From positions 1 to 21,885 of the forward strand of contig JAMWCO010000004.1 in assembly GCA_023818785.1 (NCBI GenBank): a stretch of DNA of 21,885 nt, given 5' to 3'. The position numbers and the translations under genes are program-made. Under the pieces are notes generated by a model. It did not search any database, was not told the origin of the DNA, and saw nothing but the letters and a program-made list of their open reading frames with translations. This document shows, piece by piece, positions 15,603 to 21,885 of this stretch. Every line of letters begins with the position of its first letter. Within the stretch, counting starts at the first letter, position 1. The DNA is from Candidatus Omnitrophota bacterium. Its GTDB lineage: Bacteria; Ratteibacteria; UBA8468; B48-G9; JAFGKM01.

Positions 15603-17792
15603 ATGAATAAATATGAACTTGTTATATGTGGTGGAGGACTTGCAGGAGTTTGTGCAGCAATATCTGGTAGGCGTCTTGGATTATCTACTTGTATAATTCA
15701 GGATAGACCAGTTTTTGGTGGAAATGCAAGTTCTGAAATAAGAGTAAATATTGGTGGTGCTTGTGCTTGTAATGCATGGGCAAGAGAAACAGGAATAATA
15801 AATGAGATTTTTCTTGAGGATAGAAAAAGGAATTTTGAATATCATTTAACAACTTGGAGTAATGGAATACTTGATATTGTTTTATATGAGTTTTTAAAGA
15901 ATGAAGGAGTTGAAATTTATTTAAATACATCTATAAGGAAAGCAATTATGAAGAAAAAAGATATAATTGAAGGTGTTTATTGTGTTCAACTTGGTAGTGA
16001 AAAAGAATTTATAATTTATGGTGACTGGTTTATTGATGCGACAGGAGATGGAGTTGTTGGATTTAGTTCTGGTGCTGAATTTAGAATTGGGAGAGAAAGT
16101 AAATATGAATTTGGTGAATCTCTTGCTCCAGAAAAAGAAGATATGGGTATTATGGGGAACTCATTATTATTTCTTATAAGGGATATAGGTAGTCCAACAG
16201 AATATACTCCTCCACCATGGGCAATTAAATATAAAGAAGATGATATATGTTTGAAATTAAGATATCATGAGTCTTTACCTGGATACTGGTGGATAGAGAT
16301 TGGTTTTCCTTTTGATACTATTTATGATAATGAGGAAATAAAACATAATTTACTTTCTCATGTTTTTGGTGTGTGGGCTCATTTAAAAAATAGTAACCAT
16401 CACAAAGAAAGATTTAAAAATTATGTTATTGAATGGGTTGGTATGCTTCCTGGTAAAAGGGAATCAAGAAGATTTATTAGCGATTATATTTTAAATGAAA
16501 ATGATATTAAAGAAAGGAAAAAATTTGAAGATGCAATTGCTTATGGTGGATGGTATATTGATTTACATACCCCTGGAGGAATTCTTGCAAAAGACAAGTA
16601 TCCAGAACCTACTTGTAGTGGAGAAATTGAAGAGATGGATAAAAGGTATGTATATATTTATCAAATTCCTTATAGATGTATATACTCAAAGAATATAAGT
16701 AATTTACTTTTTGCAGGAAGAAATATAAGTGTTAGCCATGTTGCTCTTGGGACAACAAGATTAATGGGGACCTGTTCATTAATTGGACAAGCAGCAGGTT
16801 CTGCAGTTTATTTATGTAAAAAATATAATTGTAATCCAAGACAAATCTATGAAAAAAAATATTATAAAGAATTACAACAAATTTTATTAAGAGAAAGTTG
16901 TTTTATCCCTGATGTAAAAAATGAAGATAAAGATGATTTATGTAAAAATGCAGTTATTCTCTCATCATCTGAAAAACCATTAGAATTTGAAAAAATAAAT
17001 GGAGAAATTAAACTTGATATACCAATTGGACAAAAATTACCTCTTATTGGGAAGATTGAAAAAATTAAATTTAAAGGTAAGATTGAAAATGATACAGTTT
17101 TAAAATTCCATTTAAGAAGTTCTTATGACTTATGGGATTTTAAATCAGAAAATGATATTTTATTTAGAGAAATTGAGGTCAAAAAAAATCAAAAAGGAAT
17201 TGTTATTGATATAAATAAAGAGTTTGAGAAAGGTATATACTGGTTTTATTTTGATAAGAATGAAGATGTAATTTTAAAAACTACTGATGAAACATTCCCA
17301 GGAGCAAGTATGATAACCAAACCAGGGAAAATATGGAGATTTTTAATATGGCAGGAGATTAAAAATTTATATTTTGAAATAGAACCAGAGATTTATCCTT
17401 TTTGTCCAGAAAATATAATAAATGGTGTATCAAGACCTGAAAAATGGACAAATGTATGGATATCAAATAAAGGCTTACCACAGATTATAGAAATAGATTT
17501 TTGTAATGAAAAAGAATTCAATTTTATCCAATTTATCTTTGATTCTTGCATTGAAAAAGAATATACAAATATACCTCCTTTCTTTGTGCCACCAAACATT
17601 CCAAAGGATTTTAAAATTTATATAGAAAGAGATAATGGATGGGAGGAAATTTATAATGTAAAAGATAATACTAAATATTTCTTAAAACTTAAATTCAAAG
17701 ATGTAAAATCAAGAAAAATTAAACTGGAATTTTTATCAACAAATGGCAGTAATTCCATATATATCTATGAAATACGAGTTTACAAAATATAA
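15603..17792 (+). CDS. FAD-dependent oxidoreductase with C-terminal discoidin-like domain
   Basis: This is a protein of 729 residues. The N-terminal dinucleotide fold is ELVICGGGLAGVCAAISG (5-22), then FGGNASSEIRVNIGGACA. A later FAD-contacting segment reads LLFAGRNISVSHVALGTTRL, then MGTCSLIGQAAGSAVYLCKK. This is the FAD_oxidored (pfam12831-type) family, which is abundant in Lentisphaerae, Planctomycetes and other glycan degraders and is mostly uncharacterised. Residues about 470-600 are beta-rich, and 600-729 (NIINGVSRPEKWTNVWIS, then PQIIEIDF, then IYIYEIRVYKI) resemble an F5/8-type discoidin domain. No signal peptide is seen, so this binding-like domain would be cytoplasmic, which is unusual. 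AAAGGAGCAGAAG-ATG gives the ribosome site. It probably oxidises a sugar or polyol acting with its M14 partner. Confidence 0.8.
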   Translation: MNKYELVICGGGLAGVCAAISGRRLGLSTCIIQDRPVFGGNASSEIRVNIGGACACNAWARETGIINEIFLEDRKRNFEYHLTTWSNGILDIVLYEFLKNEGVEIYLNTSIRKAIMKKKDIIEGVYCVQLGSEKEFIIYGDWFIDATGDGVVGFSSGAEFRIGRESKYEFGESLAPEKEDMGIMGNSLLFLIRDIGSPTEYTPPPWAIKYKEDDICLKLRYHESLPGYWWIEIGFPFDTIYDNEEIKHNLLSHVFGVWAHLKNSNHHKERFKNYVIEWVGMLPGKRESRRFISDYILNENDIKERKKFEDAIAYGGWYIDLHTPGGILAKDKYPEPTCSGEIEEMDKRYVYIYQIPYRCIYSKNISNLLFAGRNISVSHVALGTTRLMGTCSLIGQAAGSAVYLCKKYNCNPRQIYEKKYYKELQQILLRESCFIPDVKNEDKDDLCKNAVILSSSEKPLEFEKINGEIKLDIPIGQKLPLIGKIEKIKFKGKIENDTVLKFHLRSSYDLWDFKSENDILFREIEVKKNQKGIVIDINKEFEKGIYWFYFDKNEDVILKTTDETFPGASMITKPGKIWRFLIWQEIKNLYFEIEPEIYPFCPENIINGVSRPEKWTNVWISNKGLPQIIEIDFCNEKEFNFIQFIFDSCIEKEYTNIPPFFVPPNIPKDFKIYIERDNGWEEIYNVKDNTKYFLKLKFKDVKSRKIKLEFLSTNGSNSIYIYEIRVYKI

Positions 17793-17820
17793 GTTTGAGG
17801 ATTTGTATATAAGAGATTGT

Positions 17821-17840
17821 AAAAATTTGAATAAATTTTT
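17821..17840. terminator. Possible A/T hairpin between converging genes
   Basis: AAAAATTT-GAAT-AAATTTTT has two perfect 8-base arms and lies between the ends of the FAD oxidoreductase and radC genes, where a two-way terminator is expected. The stem is all A/T and therefore weak. Confidence 0.3.
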
Positions 17841-18534
17841 ATTTAATTTGAATTATTTTCCCAGAAGCAAAACTATAAAATATATTGTCTCCAATTATTA
17901 TATGGTCTAAAATATTTATACCGAGTATCTCTCCTGCTTGTTTAAGTTTTTCTGTAAATTCAATATCTTCTTTACTTGGATTTGGGTCTCCTGATGGATG
18001 ATTATGAACACATATTATTGAAGGGATAAAATTTTCTATTGCTTTATAAAAAATTTCTCTTATAATTGGATTTGCCTGATTTACTGTCCCTTCTTCTATC
18101 TCCCTTATTTCTATGGGTCTATTTTTAGAATCAAGATGTATAACTTTAAAAACTTCCTTTTTTAAATCCCTCATCCTGGGCATTATATATTTTACAACTT
18201 GCTCAGGTGATGTTAATGATTTCCCCTTTTCAATCAATTCTTTTTCTGCCATTCTTCTCCCTATTTCAATTGCTGCTTTTATCTGACATATCTTTGCTAT
18301 ACCAAGCCCTTTTATCTCTTTAAAATTATTTAAACTTGTATGACTCATATTACGAAAAGAACCAAACCTATCAATTATTTTTCTCGCAAGATCAATTGCT
18401 GTTTGTCCTTTTGTTCCACTTCTTAATAAAATAGCAAGCAATTCTGTATCTGTTAAATTATGTTCTCCATATTTTATAAGTTTTTCTCTTGGTTTTTCTT
18501 CTTCTCTCCAATACTTTAAAGAATTCTTTTCCAT
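17839..18534 (-). CDS. radC: RadC family JAMM-domain protein
   Basis: This protein of 231 residues begins at ATG 18534, one base after the stop of the DUF1614 gene; a TTG at 18543 would add three residues. An N-terminal helix-hairpin-helix-like region (NNFKEIKGLGIAKICQIKAA, 69-88) leads to the JAB/MPN metalloenzyme fold with HNHPSGDPNPSKED, where H177, H179 and D190 are the zinc ligands. RadC was named as a DNA repair protein, but its in vivo role is unsettled and its metal site is typical of deubiquitinase-like JAMM proteases. It is the last gene of an operon that starts with a lipoprotein and an oxoacid oxidoreductase, with no obvious functional link. Confidence 0.9.
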   Translation of the reverse strand: MEKNSLKYWREEEKPREKLIKYGEHNLTDTELLAILLRSGTKGQTAIDLARKIIDRFGSFRNMSHTSLNNFKEIKGLGIAKICQIKAAIEIGRRMAEKELIEKGKSLTSPEQVVKYIMPRMRDLKKEVFKVIHLDSKNRPIEIREIEEGTVNQANPIIREIFYKAIENFIPSIICVHNHPSGDPNPSKEDIEFTEKLKQAGEILGINILDHIIIGDNIFYSFASGKIIQIK

Positions 18535-18535
18535 T

Positions 18536-19195
18536 TTATGCAAGCAAAACAGAAATTATACCAACAAGAAAAATCCCATCATAAACACCTGCCCCTCCAA
18601 TACTCATAACTCCTGGATAAGGGGGTAAATTCGGTAAATTGAGTAAGTCAGCACCAATTAAAACACCAAGGACCCCTGAAATATAAGCAACTGGTATTTT
18701 ATTTGTGGGCGAGAGTAAAAAAGCAAGTAAAACACTTACAACTGGAGGAATTAAAGCAGGGATTGTAATTCCAATACCTGGAATAATTTTTGATAATTTA
18801 AAACAAATAATAGTTGAAATAATAGTTGCAAATAGAGTTGGAAGTCCTGGTGCTTTTGGTAATAAATAAATACATAATAAAATTGGGATTATTGCTCCAC
18901 CTACATTAATAGCAATAACCTGTTCTGTCTGTAATTTTGGTAATCCAAAGGGATGAAATAAAAAGAATAAATCTCTATATGATGGGAAAATTGTTGCTTC
19001 TTTTGTATAGATAGGTATATTAATTCCACTTCCAATAAGAGAAAATATCAGAATTAAAAAGGCAGTTGCTGGAGAAAGCCCAAGTTTACTTAAAGCAATT
19101 TTTATAATCTCTATATGGATAATAAATAAGAATATTGGAAAAAGTAAAATAAAAAATATCAAAAGCAAAATTATAGAAAAAGGTAGAAAGAACAT
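18536..19195 (-). CDS. DUF1614 multi-pass membrane protein
   Basis: This protein of 219 residues has about six to seven hydrophobic segments. Recognisable family features are INVGGAIIPILL (97-108), GVLIGADLLNLP (177-188) and SIGGAGVYDGIFLVG (198-212), which match the DUF1614 family found in archaea and anaerobic bacteria, function unknown. Its ATG overlaps the stop of the beta-subunit gene by one base (TAATG) and its own stop lies one base before the radC ATG, so it is firmly in this operon. Two conserved aspartates (D183, D206) lie in or at the ends of membrane segments, close to glycines, a pattern compatible with either transport or intramembrane proteolysis. Confidence 0.75.
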   Translation of the reverse strand: MFFLPFSIILLLIFFILLFPIFLFIIHIEIIKIALSKLGLSPATAFLILIFSLIGSGINIPIYTKEATIFPSYRDLFFLFHPFGLPKLQTEQVIAINVGGAIIPILLCIYLLPKAPGLPTLFATIISTIICFKLSKIIPGIGITIPALIPPVVSVLLAFLLSPTNKIPVAYISGVLGVLIGADLLNLPNLPPYPGVMSIGGAGVYDGIFLVGIISVLLA

Positions 19196-19938
19196 TATTT
19201 GACTCCTTTATCTTTATAAATCCCACAAACAAAATATTTACTCATAACATCTCTTATCCAATTCATTGAATCTTTTGGTGACATTTTCCAGTTAACAGGA
19301 CATGGAGATAAAATTTCAATTAAAGAAAAACCATTATTTTCAATTTGATATAAAAAACTTTTCTTTATTGATGCTTTTGTTTTTATTATATTTTGTACTG
19401 AATCAATAGATGTTCTTTCAAGATAACTAACACCATCTATCTGAGATAATAATTCACATACTTTTAATGGATAACCATGACATTTTACATCTCTACCATC
19501 AATTGTAGTTGTTGTTTTCATCCCTGGTAAAGTTGTTGGAGCCATCTGTCCTTTTGTCATTCCATAGACAGCATTATTAACAAAAATAACTGTTATATTT
19601 TCTCCTCTTGCTGCTGAATGAATTATTTCTGCTGTTCCTATTGCTGCAAGGTCTCCATCTCCTTGATATGTAAATACAATCCTATCTGGTAAAAGTCGTT
19701 TTATTGCTGTTGCTACTGCTGGTGCTCTTCCATGTGCTGATTCAGTTACATCAAAATTAAAATAATCGTATGCTAAAACTGCGCAACCAACAGGAGCAAC
19801 ACCTATTGTTTTTTCTCTAATATTCAACTCATCAATAACTTCTGCAATCAATCTATGAATTATTCCATGACCACACCCAGGACAATAAATAGTAATCTCT
19901 TCCTTTAAACTCTCTGGTTTTTTATAAATGGACTTCAT
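19195..19938 (-). CDS. vorA: 2-oxoacid:ferredoxin oxidoreductase, beta (TPP) subunit
   Basis: This protein of 247 residues is the thiamine diphosphate subunit of an archaeal-type 2-oxoacid:ferredoxin oxidoreductase, probably the 2-oxoisovalerate (VOR) type, which decarboxylates 2-oxoacids to acyl-CoA and reduces ferredoxin. The TPP/Mg site is GDGD (93-96) to NN (121-122) with VYGMTKGQMAPTT. C19, C22 (YCPGCGHG), C52 and C212 are placed as ligands of the 4Fe-4S cluster that passes electrons out. The start follows GGAGG and overlaps the alpha-subunit stop by 4 bases (ATGA). The exact oxoacid cannot be told from 2-oxoglutarate by eye; branched-chain specificity is the family-level guess. It acts in the cytoplasm of an anaerobe. 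Confidence 0.85.
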   Translation of the reverse strand: MKSIYKKPESLKEEITIYCPGCGHGIIHRLIAEVIDELNIREKTIGVAPVGCAVLAYDYFNFDVTESAHGRAPAVATAIKRLLPDRIVFTYQGDGDLAAIGTAEIIHSAARGENITVIFVNNAVYGMTKGQMAPTTLPGMKTTTTIDGRDVKCHGYPLKVCELLSQIDGVSYLERTSIDSVQNIIKTKASIKKSFLYQIENNGFSLIEILSPCPVNWKMSPKDSMNWIRDVMSKYFVCGIYKDKGVK

Positions 19939-20999
19939 AAATCCTCCTTTCTACCTTTAATGCAAGAGATAATAAAGTTTGATATTTCTTCAGATGTAGG
20001 AACCCCTCCTCCTGGTCTTCCATAAAAATAAATTGGTAAATTTTTTATATTTGAAATTTTTACATCATCTATCATTTGTCCAAGATTCATTTCAACAACA
20101 AATATTTTTTTTATCTTTTCAATTTCTTTTTGAAGTTGTTTATATGGAAATGGCCATAAAGTTATTGGCCTAAAAAGCCCAATTTTAAATCCTTCTTTTC
20201 TTAAAATCTTTACGCTTTCATAACATATCCTTGCACAAGTTCCAAAACTTACAATTATATTATCTACATCATCGCAAAAATATTTTTCATATCTTATTTC
20301 TTTTTCCTCAATTTTTTTATACTTTTTATATAATTTCCAGTTATGTTTTTCAAGAACTCCAGGAGTTAAAAATAATGATTTTATTGAATTTGGTTTTCTC
20401 CCTTTACATCCAGTTAAAGCCCATTTTTTAATAGGTAATTTCTTTTTCTTTTTTTTAAATTTAACTGATTCCATAATTTGAGCAAGAACTCCATCTGCAA
20501 GGATTAAAACAGGATTCCTATATTTATCAGCAATATCAAATGCAATATATGTTAAATCATAAAGTTCCTGAACTGTCCATGGAGCAAGTACTATAGTTCT
20601 ATAATCACCATGTCCTCCTCCTCTTGTTGCCTGAAAATAATCACTTTGAGAAGGAGTAACATCTCCAAGCCCTGGTCCTCCTCTATTCATATTAATAATA
20701 ACAGCAGGCAATTGGCATCCAGCAAGATATGATATCCCTTCCTGTTTTAAAGAAATACCAGGGGATGAAGAAGAAGTTAAAGCACGAAAACCGCATACAC
20801 TTGCTCCAAAAACCATATTTATAGCAGAAATTTCACTCTCTGCCTGAATAAAAATTCCTCCCTCTTCTGGCAATCTTTTACTCATATATTCTGGAAATCT
20901 ATTTTGTGGAGTTATAGGATATCCTGCATAAAATTTACATCCAGCATGGATTGCTGCTTCTGCACTTGCTTCACATCCAGTTAACAAATATTTACTCAT
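19935..20999 (-). CDS. vorB: 2-oxoacid:ferredoxin oxidoreductase, alpha subunit
   Basis: This alpha subunit has 354 residues. It opens LLTGCEASAEAAIHAGCKFY, then AGYPITPQN (25-33), then QAESEISAINMVFGASVCG and LTSSSSPGISLKQEGISY. NRGGPGLGDVTPSQSD (105-120) and GGGHGDYRTIVLAPWTVQE follow, all standard for VorB/KorA. It contributes to the TPP pocket and CoA contacts and pairs with the beta subunit encoded next. In well-studied VOR operons a ferredoxin-like delta subunit and a gamma subunit accompany these two; neither is next to them here, and a lipoprotein gene occupies the upstream slot, overlapping by 4 bases. Remaining subunits may be elsewhere or not needed. Confidence 0.85.
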   Translation of the reverse strand: MSKYLLTGCEASAEAAIHAGCKFYAGYPITPQNRFPEYMSKRLPEEGGIFIQAESEISAINMVFGASVCGFRALTSSSSPGISLKQEGISYLAGCQLPAVIINMNRGGPGLGDVTPSQSDYFQATRGGGHGDYRTIVLAPWTVQELYDLTYIAFDIADKYRNPVLILADGVLAQIMESVKFKKKKKKLPIKKWALTGCKGRKPNSIKSLFLTPGVLEKHNWKLYKKYKKIEEKEIRYEKYFCDDVDNIIVSFGTCARICYESVKILRKEGFKIGLFRPITLWPFPYKQLQKEIEKIKKIFVVEMNLGQMIDDVKISNIKNLPIYFYGRPGGGVPTSEEISNFIISCIKGRKEDL

Positions 21000-21547
21000 T
21001 TTTTTCTTGTCCAGGAACCATCAGATAATTGTATCCATGAATTTTGTGGTGAGTATTTTTGTGCAACTTGTGCAAATATTCTTCTAAATTTTTGTTCTTC
21101 AGTAGGAGCAGCATTATTTATTTTTAAAAGTTCCTTTATCATTATTTCTCTTTGCCTATTTTCATCATCAATTATCTTTCTTACTTCTCTTAACACTTCA
21201 GAATCCTTTGGCATTTCTTTAATCACAATTTTAAAATCATTCGTTTCTCCAATATATCCTTGTTTTTTAAATTCATCAAGTTTATCCCTCCAGGTATTCA
21301 TCTTTTCTTTTGCCTGACTTATTTTTGGAGAATCTGTTTTCAAATCCTTTGTTACAACTACTTCTTCAGCATATAAATTTTTTGTAAAGAGATTATTTAA
21401 AAAACTCTGTGGTTGCTTTGAACTTGGAGCGAGTAACTCTTCTGCTGCCTTTTTAACTTTCTCTTCAGGGAATGTAACATAAACATTAACTACTGCACAT
21501 CCAAGCAACCCAATAATTAATCCAACTAATAAAACTTTATTTTTCAT
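20996..21547 (-). CDS. DUF1318/YdbL-like lipoprotein
   Basis: This protein of 183 residues has a lipoprotein signal (KVLLVGLIIGLLGC, acylated C17). VNVYVTFPEEKVKKAAEELL follows the cysteine and matches the start of YdbL/DUF1318 proteins (VN.YF...A..KA). The second half, residues about 84-183, reads WRDKLDEFKKQGYIGETNDF, then DENRQREIMIKELLKIN, then FAQVAQKYSPQNSWIQLSDG and W. This agrees with the DUF1318 pattern of an R..kL...G.iGE motif and an EN..R motif. The mature protein would be attached to a membrane facing outward. Function in YdbL is unknown (it sits with YdbH/YnbE, linked to outer-membrane lipid transport). It is the first gene of the leftward operon and overlaps vorB by 4 bases. 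GGAGGAGG precedes the start. Confidence 0.7.
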   Translation of the reverse strand: MKNKVLLVGLIIGLLGCAVVNVYVTFPEEKVKKAAEELLAPSSKQPQSFLNNLFTKNLYAEEVVVTKDLKTDSPKISQAKEKMNTWRDKLDEFKKQGYIGETNDFKIVIKEMPKDSEVLREVRKIIDDENRQREIMIKELLKINNAAPTEEQKFRRIFAQVAQKYSPQNSWIQLSDGSWTRKK

Positions 21548-21568
21548 TTTTCCTCCTCCTTTTATTCT

Positions 21569-21596
21569 ATTTTACTATATTGTTTAATTTTATCAA
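21569..21596 (-). promoter_or_regulatory. Promoter of the lipoprotein-vorBA-DUF1614-radC operon
   Basis: On the - strand TTGATA (21596-21591), a 16-base spacer and TAAAAT (21574-21569) precede GGAGGAGGA (21560-21552 region) and the ATG at 21547. The first four bases of the -35 box are the end of repeat copy 2, as in the promoter at 14374. Confidence 0.55.
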
Positions 21597-21727
21597 GTAA
21601 ACGAATTGCCTCATTAAAAAATCTATACGAAAATATCTACCTTTAAGAAAATTTTATAAGGGAGTTAAAAGTGGTATTTTAGGGTAAGAAAGAGAAGGGA
21701 AAGGTTTTCGTGTAGAAAAATTAATGA
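21593..21727 (-). repeat. Decayed mobile-element repeat, copy 2
   Basis: This is the inverted partner of the repeat at 14216-14377. Positions 21593-21672 match at 77 of 80 bases; the remainder (GGGAAAGG...TGTAGAAAAATTAATGA, ending at 21727) matches with an internal gap of about 27 bases and substitutions. The reading frame seen in copy 1 is broken here by TAA directly before ACGAAT and by further stops. The similarity ends where the IS110 leader begins, so that element may have inserted at the distal end of this copy. Confidence 0.75.
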
Positions 21728-21739
21728 TATTATGAAAAG

Positions 21740-21804
21740 GCTACCCTCAAGGGCTTAGATTGATGTAAAATCAATCTATCCCAAAACAAAGAAAGGAGGG
21801 TAGC
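21740..21804 (+). ncRNA. Three-tier nested RNA fold in the IS110 leader
   Basis: The outer stem pairs GCTACCCTC (21740-21748) with GAGGGTAGC (21796-21804), a perfect 9 of 9. The middle stem pairs GGG (21751-21753) with CCC (21780-21782). The inner stem pairs TAGATTGAT (21756-21764) with ATCAATCTA (21770-21778) around a GTAAA loop. The outer right arm contains the GGAGGG ribosome site and ends one base before the ATG. IS110 elements carry a bridge RNA in the non-coding part upstream of the recombinase, so this may be part of it. Alternatively, it limits recombinase translation by hiding the ribosome site. Confidence 0.55.
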
Positions 21805-21885
21805 ATGAAAAGATTATATCATATTGGAGTGGACTTGCATAGAAAGAATATGCAAGTAGCAGTATTGAATAATAAAGGAGAATTG
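21805..21885 (+). CDS. IS110-family transposase, N-terminus (partial)
   Basis: The first 27 residues, MKRLYHIGVDLHRKNMQVAV followed by LNNKGEL, are characteristic of IS110/IS1111-family DEDD recombinases. The IGVDLH strand opens the RuvC-like fold and D10 is the first catalytic acid. These enzymes work with an element-encoded RNA that specifies donor and target DNA. The frame is open to the window edge. The ribosome site AAAGGAGGG lies upstream within the predicted hairpin. The rest of the gene, including the Tnp20 domain with its serine, is not visible, so integrity cannot be judged. Confidence 0.85.
   Translation, partial: MKRLYHIGVDLHRKNMQVAVLNNKGEL

Larger units (their letters stand above)
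21728..21885 (+). mobile_element. Left part of an IS110-family element (truncated by window)
   Basis: This contains a structured non-coding leader (21740-21804) and the first 27 codons of an IS110-type recombinase. The left boundary is placed after the end of repeat copy 2 but is not proven; IS110 elements lack clear long terminal inverted repeats. The right end lies outside the window. Confidence 0.6.

Noticed and set aside
18535..18543. TTG start for RadC
   Set aside because: The ATG at 18534, one base after the preceding stop, is the better start; the TTG form adds only three residues and has no ribosome site.
1..21885. CRISPR arrays, tRNA or rRNA genes
   Set aside because: No regularly spaced direct repeats and no tRNA- or rRNA-like sequences were seen by eye.

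Overview
The window looks like AT-rich chromosome from an uncultured anaerobic bacterium, most like the Lentisphaerae / Omnitrophota / Ratteibacteria side of the PVC-related lineages. The clues are a prepilin-like protein with an H-X9-DG tail, large secreted CBM9/TIM-barrel glycosidase-like proteins, a LamG protein, a Gfo/Idh oxidoreductase, an FAD oxidoreductase paired with an M14 peptidase, and a 2-oxoacid:ferredoxin oxidoreductase. This assignment comes from gene content only.

Region 1 (1-6420, + strand) is a tight polysaccharide-type cluster. It holds the 3' end of an unrecognised gene, an H-X9-DG prepilin-like protein, a secreted LamG protein, a 1127-residue secreted CBM9/glycosidase-like protein and a cytoplasmic TIM-barrel protein whose 3' end may be frameshifted. 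Strong AAGGAGG-type ribosome sites precede most of these genes. Codon use in the first part is visibly richer in G and C than in the rest of the window.

Region 2 (6424-7832) is a gene graveyard. It contains a multiply broken DegT/DnrJ/EryC1-type aminotransferase that has lost its PLP-lysine segment, followed by a decayed DDE transposase on the - strand.

Region 3 (7833-14031) is very AT-rich. It holds an MrfA/YprA-like helicase with a C-terminal cysteine cluster, a small membrane-anchored hendecad coiled-coil protein overlapping it tail to tail, an iron-type alcohol dehydrogenase divergent from a glutamate dehydrogenase, and a Gfo/Idh oxidoreductase. Promoter placement suggests that the helicase and alcohol dehydrogenase mRNAs are leaderless or nearly so.

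Region 4 (14216-21727) is a segment bracketed by two inverted copies of a decayed repeat (77 of 80 bases identical in the core). Each copy ends exactly in the TTGA of the -35 box of the first gene inside the segment. The rightward operon encodes an M14 carboxypeptidase-like protein and an FAD-dependent oxidoreductase. The leftward operon, with overlapping or abutting genes, encodes a DUF1318/YdbL-like lipoprotein, the alpha and beta subunits of a VOR-type 2-oxoacid:ferredoxin oxidoreductase, a DUF1614 membrane protein and RadC.

Region 5 (21728-21885) is the left part of an IS110-family element. Its start codon is preceded by a three-tier nested RNA fold whose outer arm contains the Shine-Dalgarno sequence. 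This is either a bridge-RNA part or a translational lock. The element runs out of the window.
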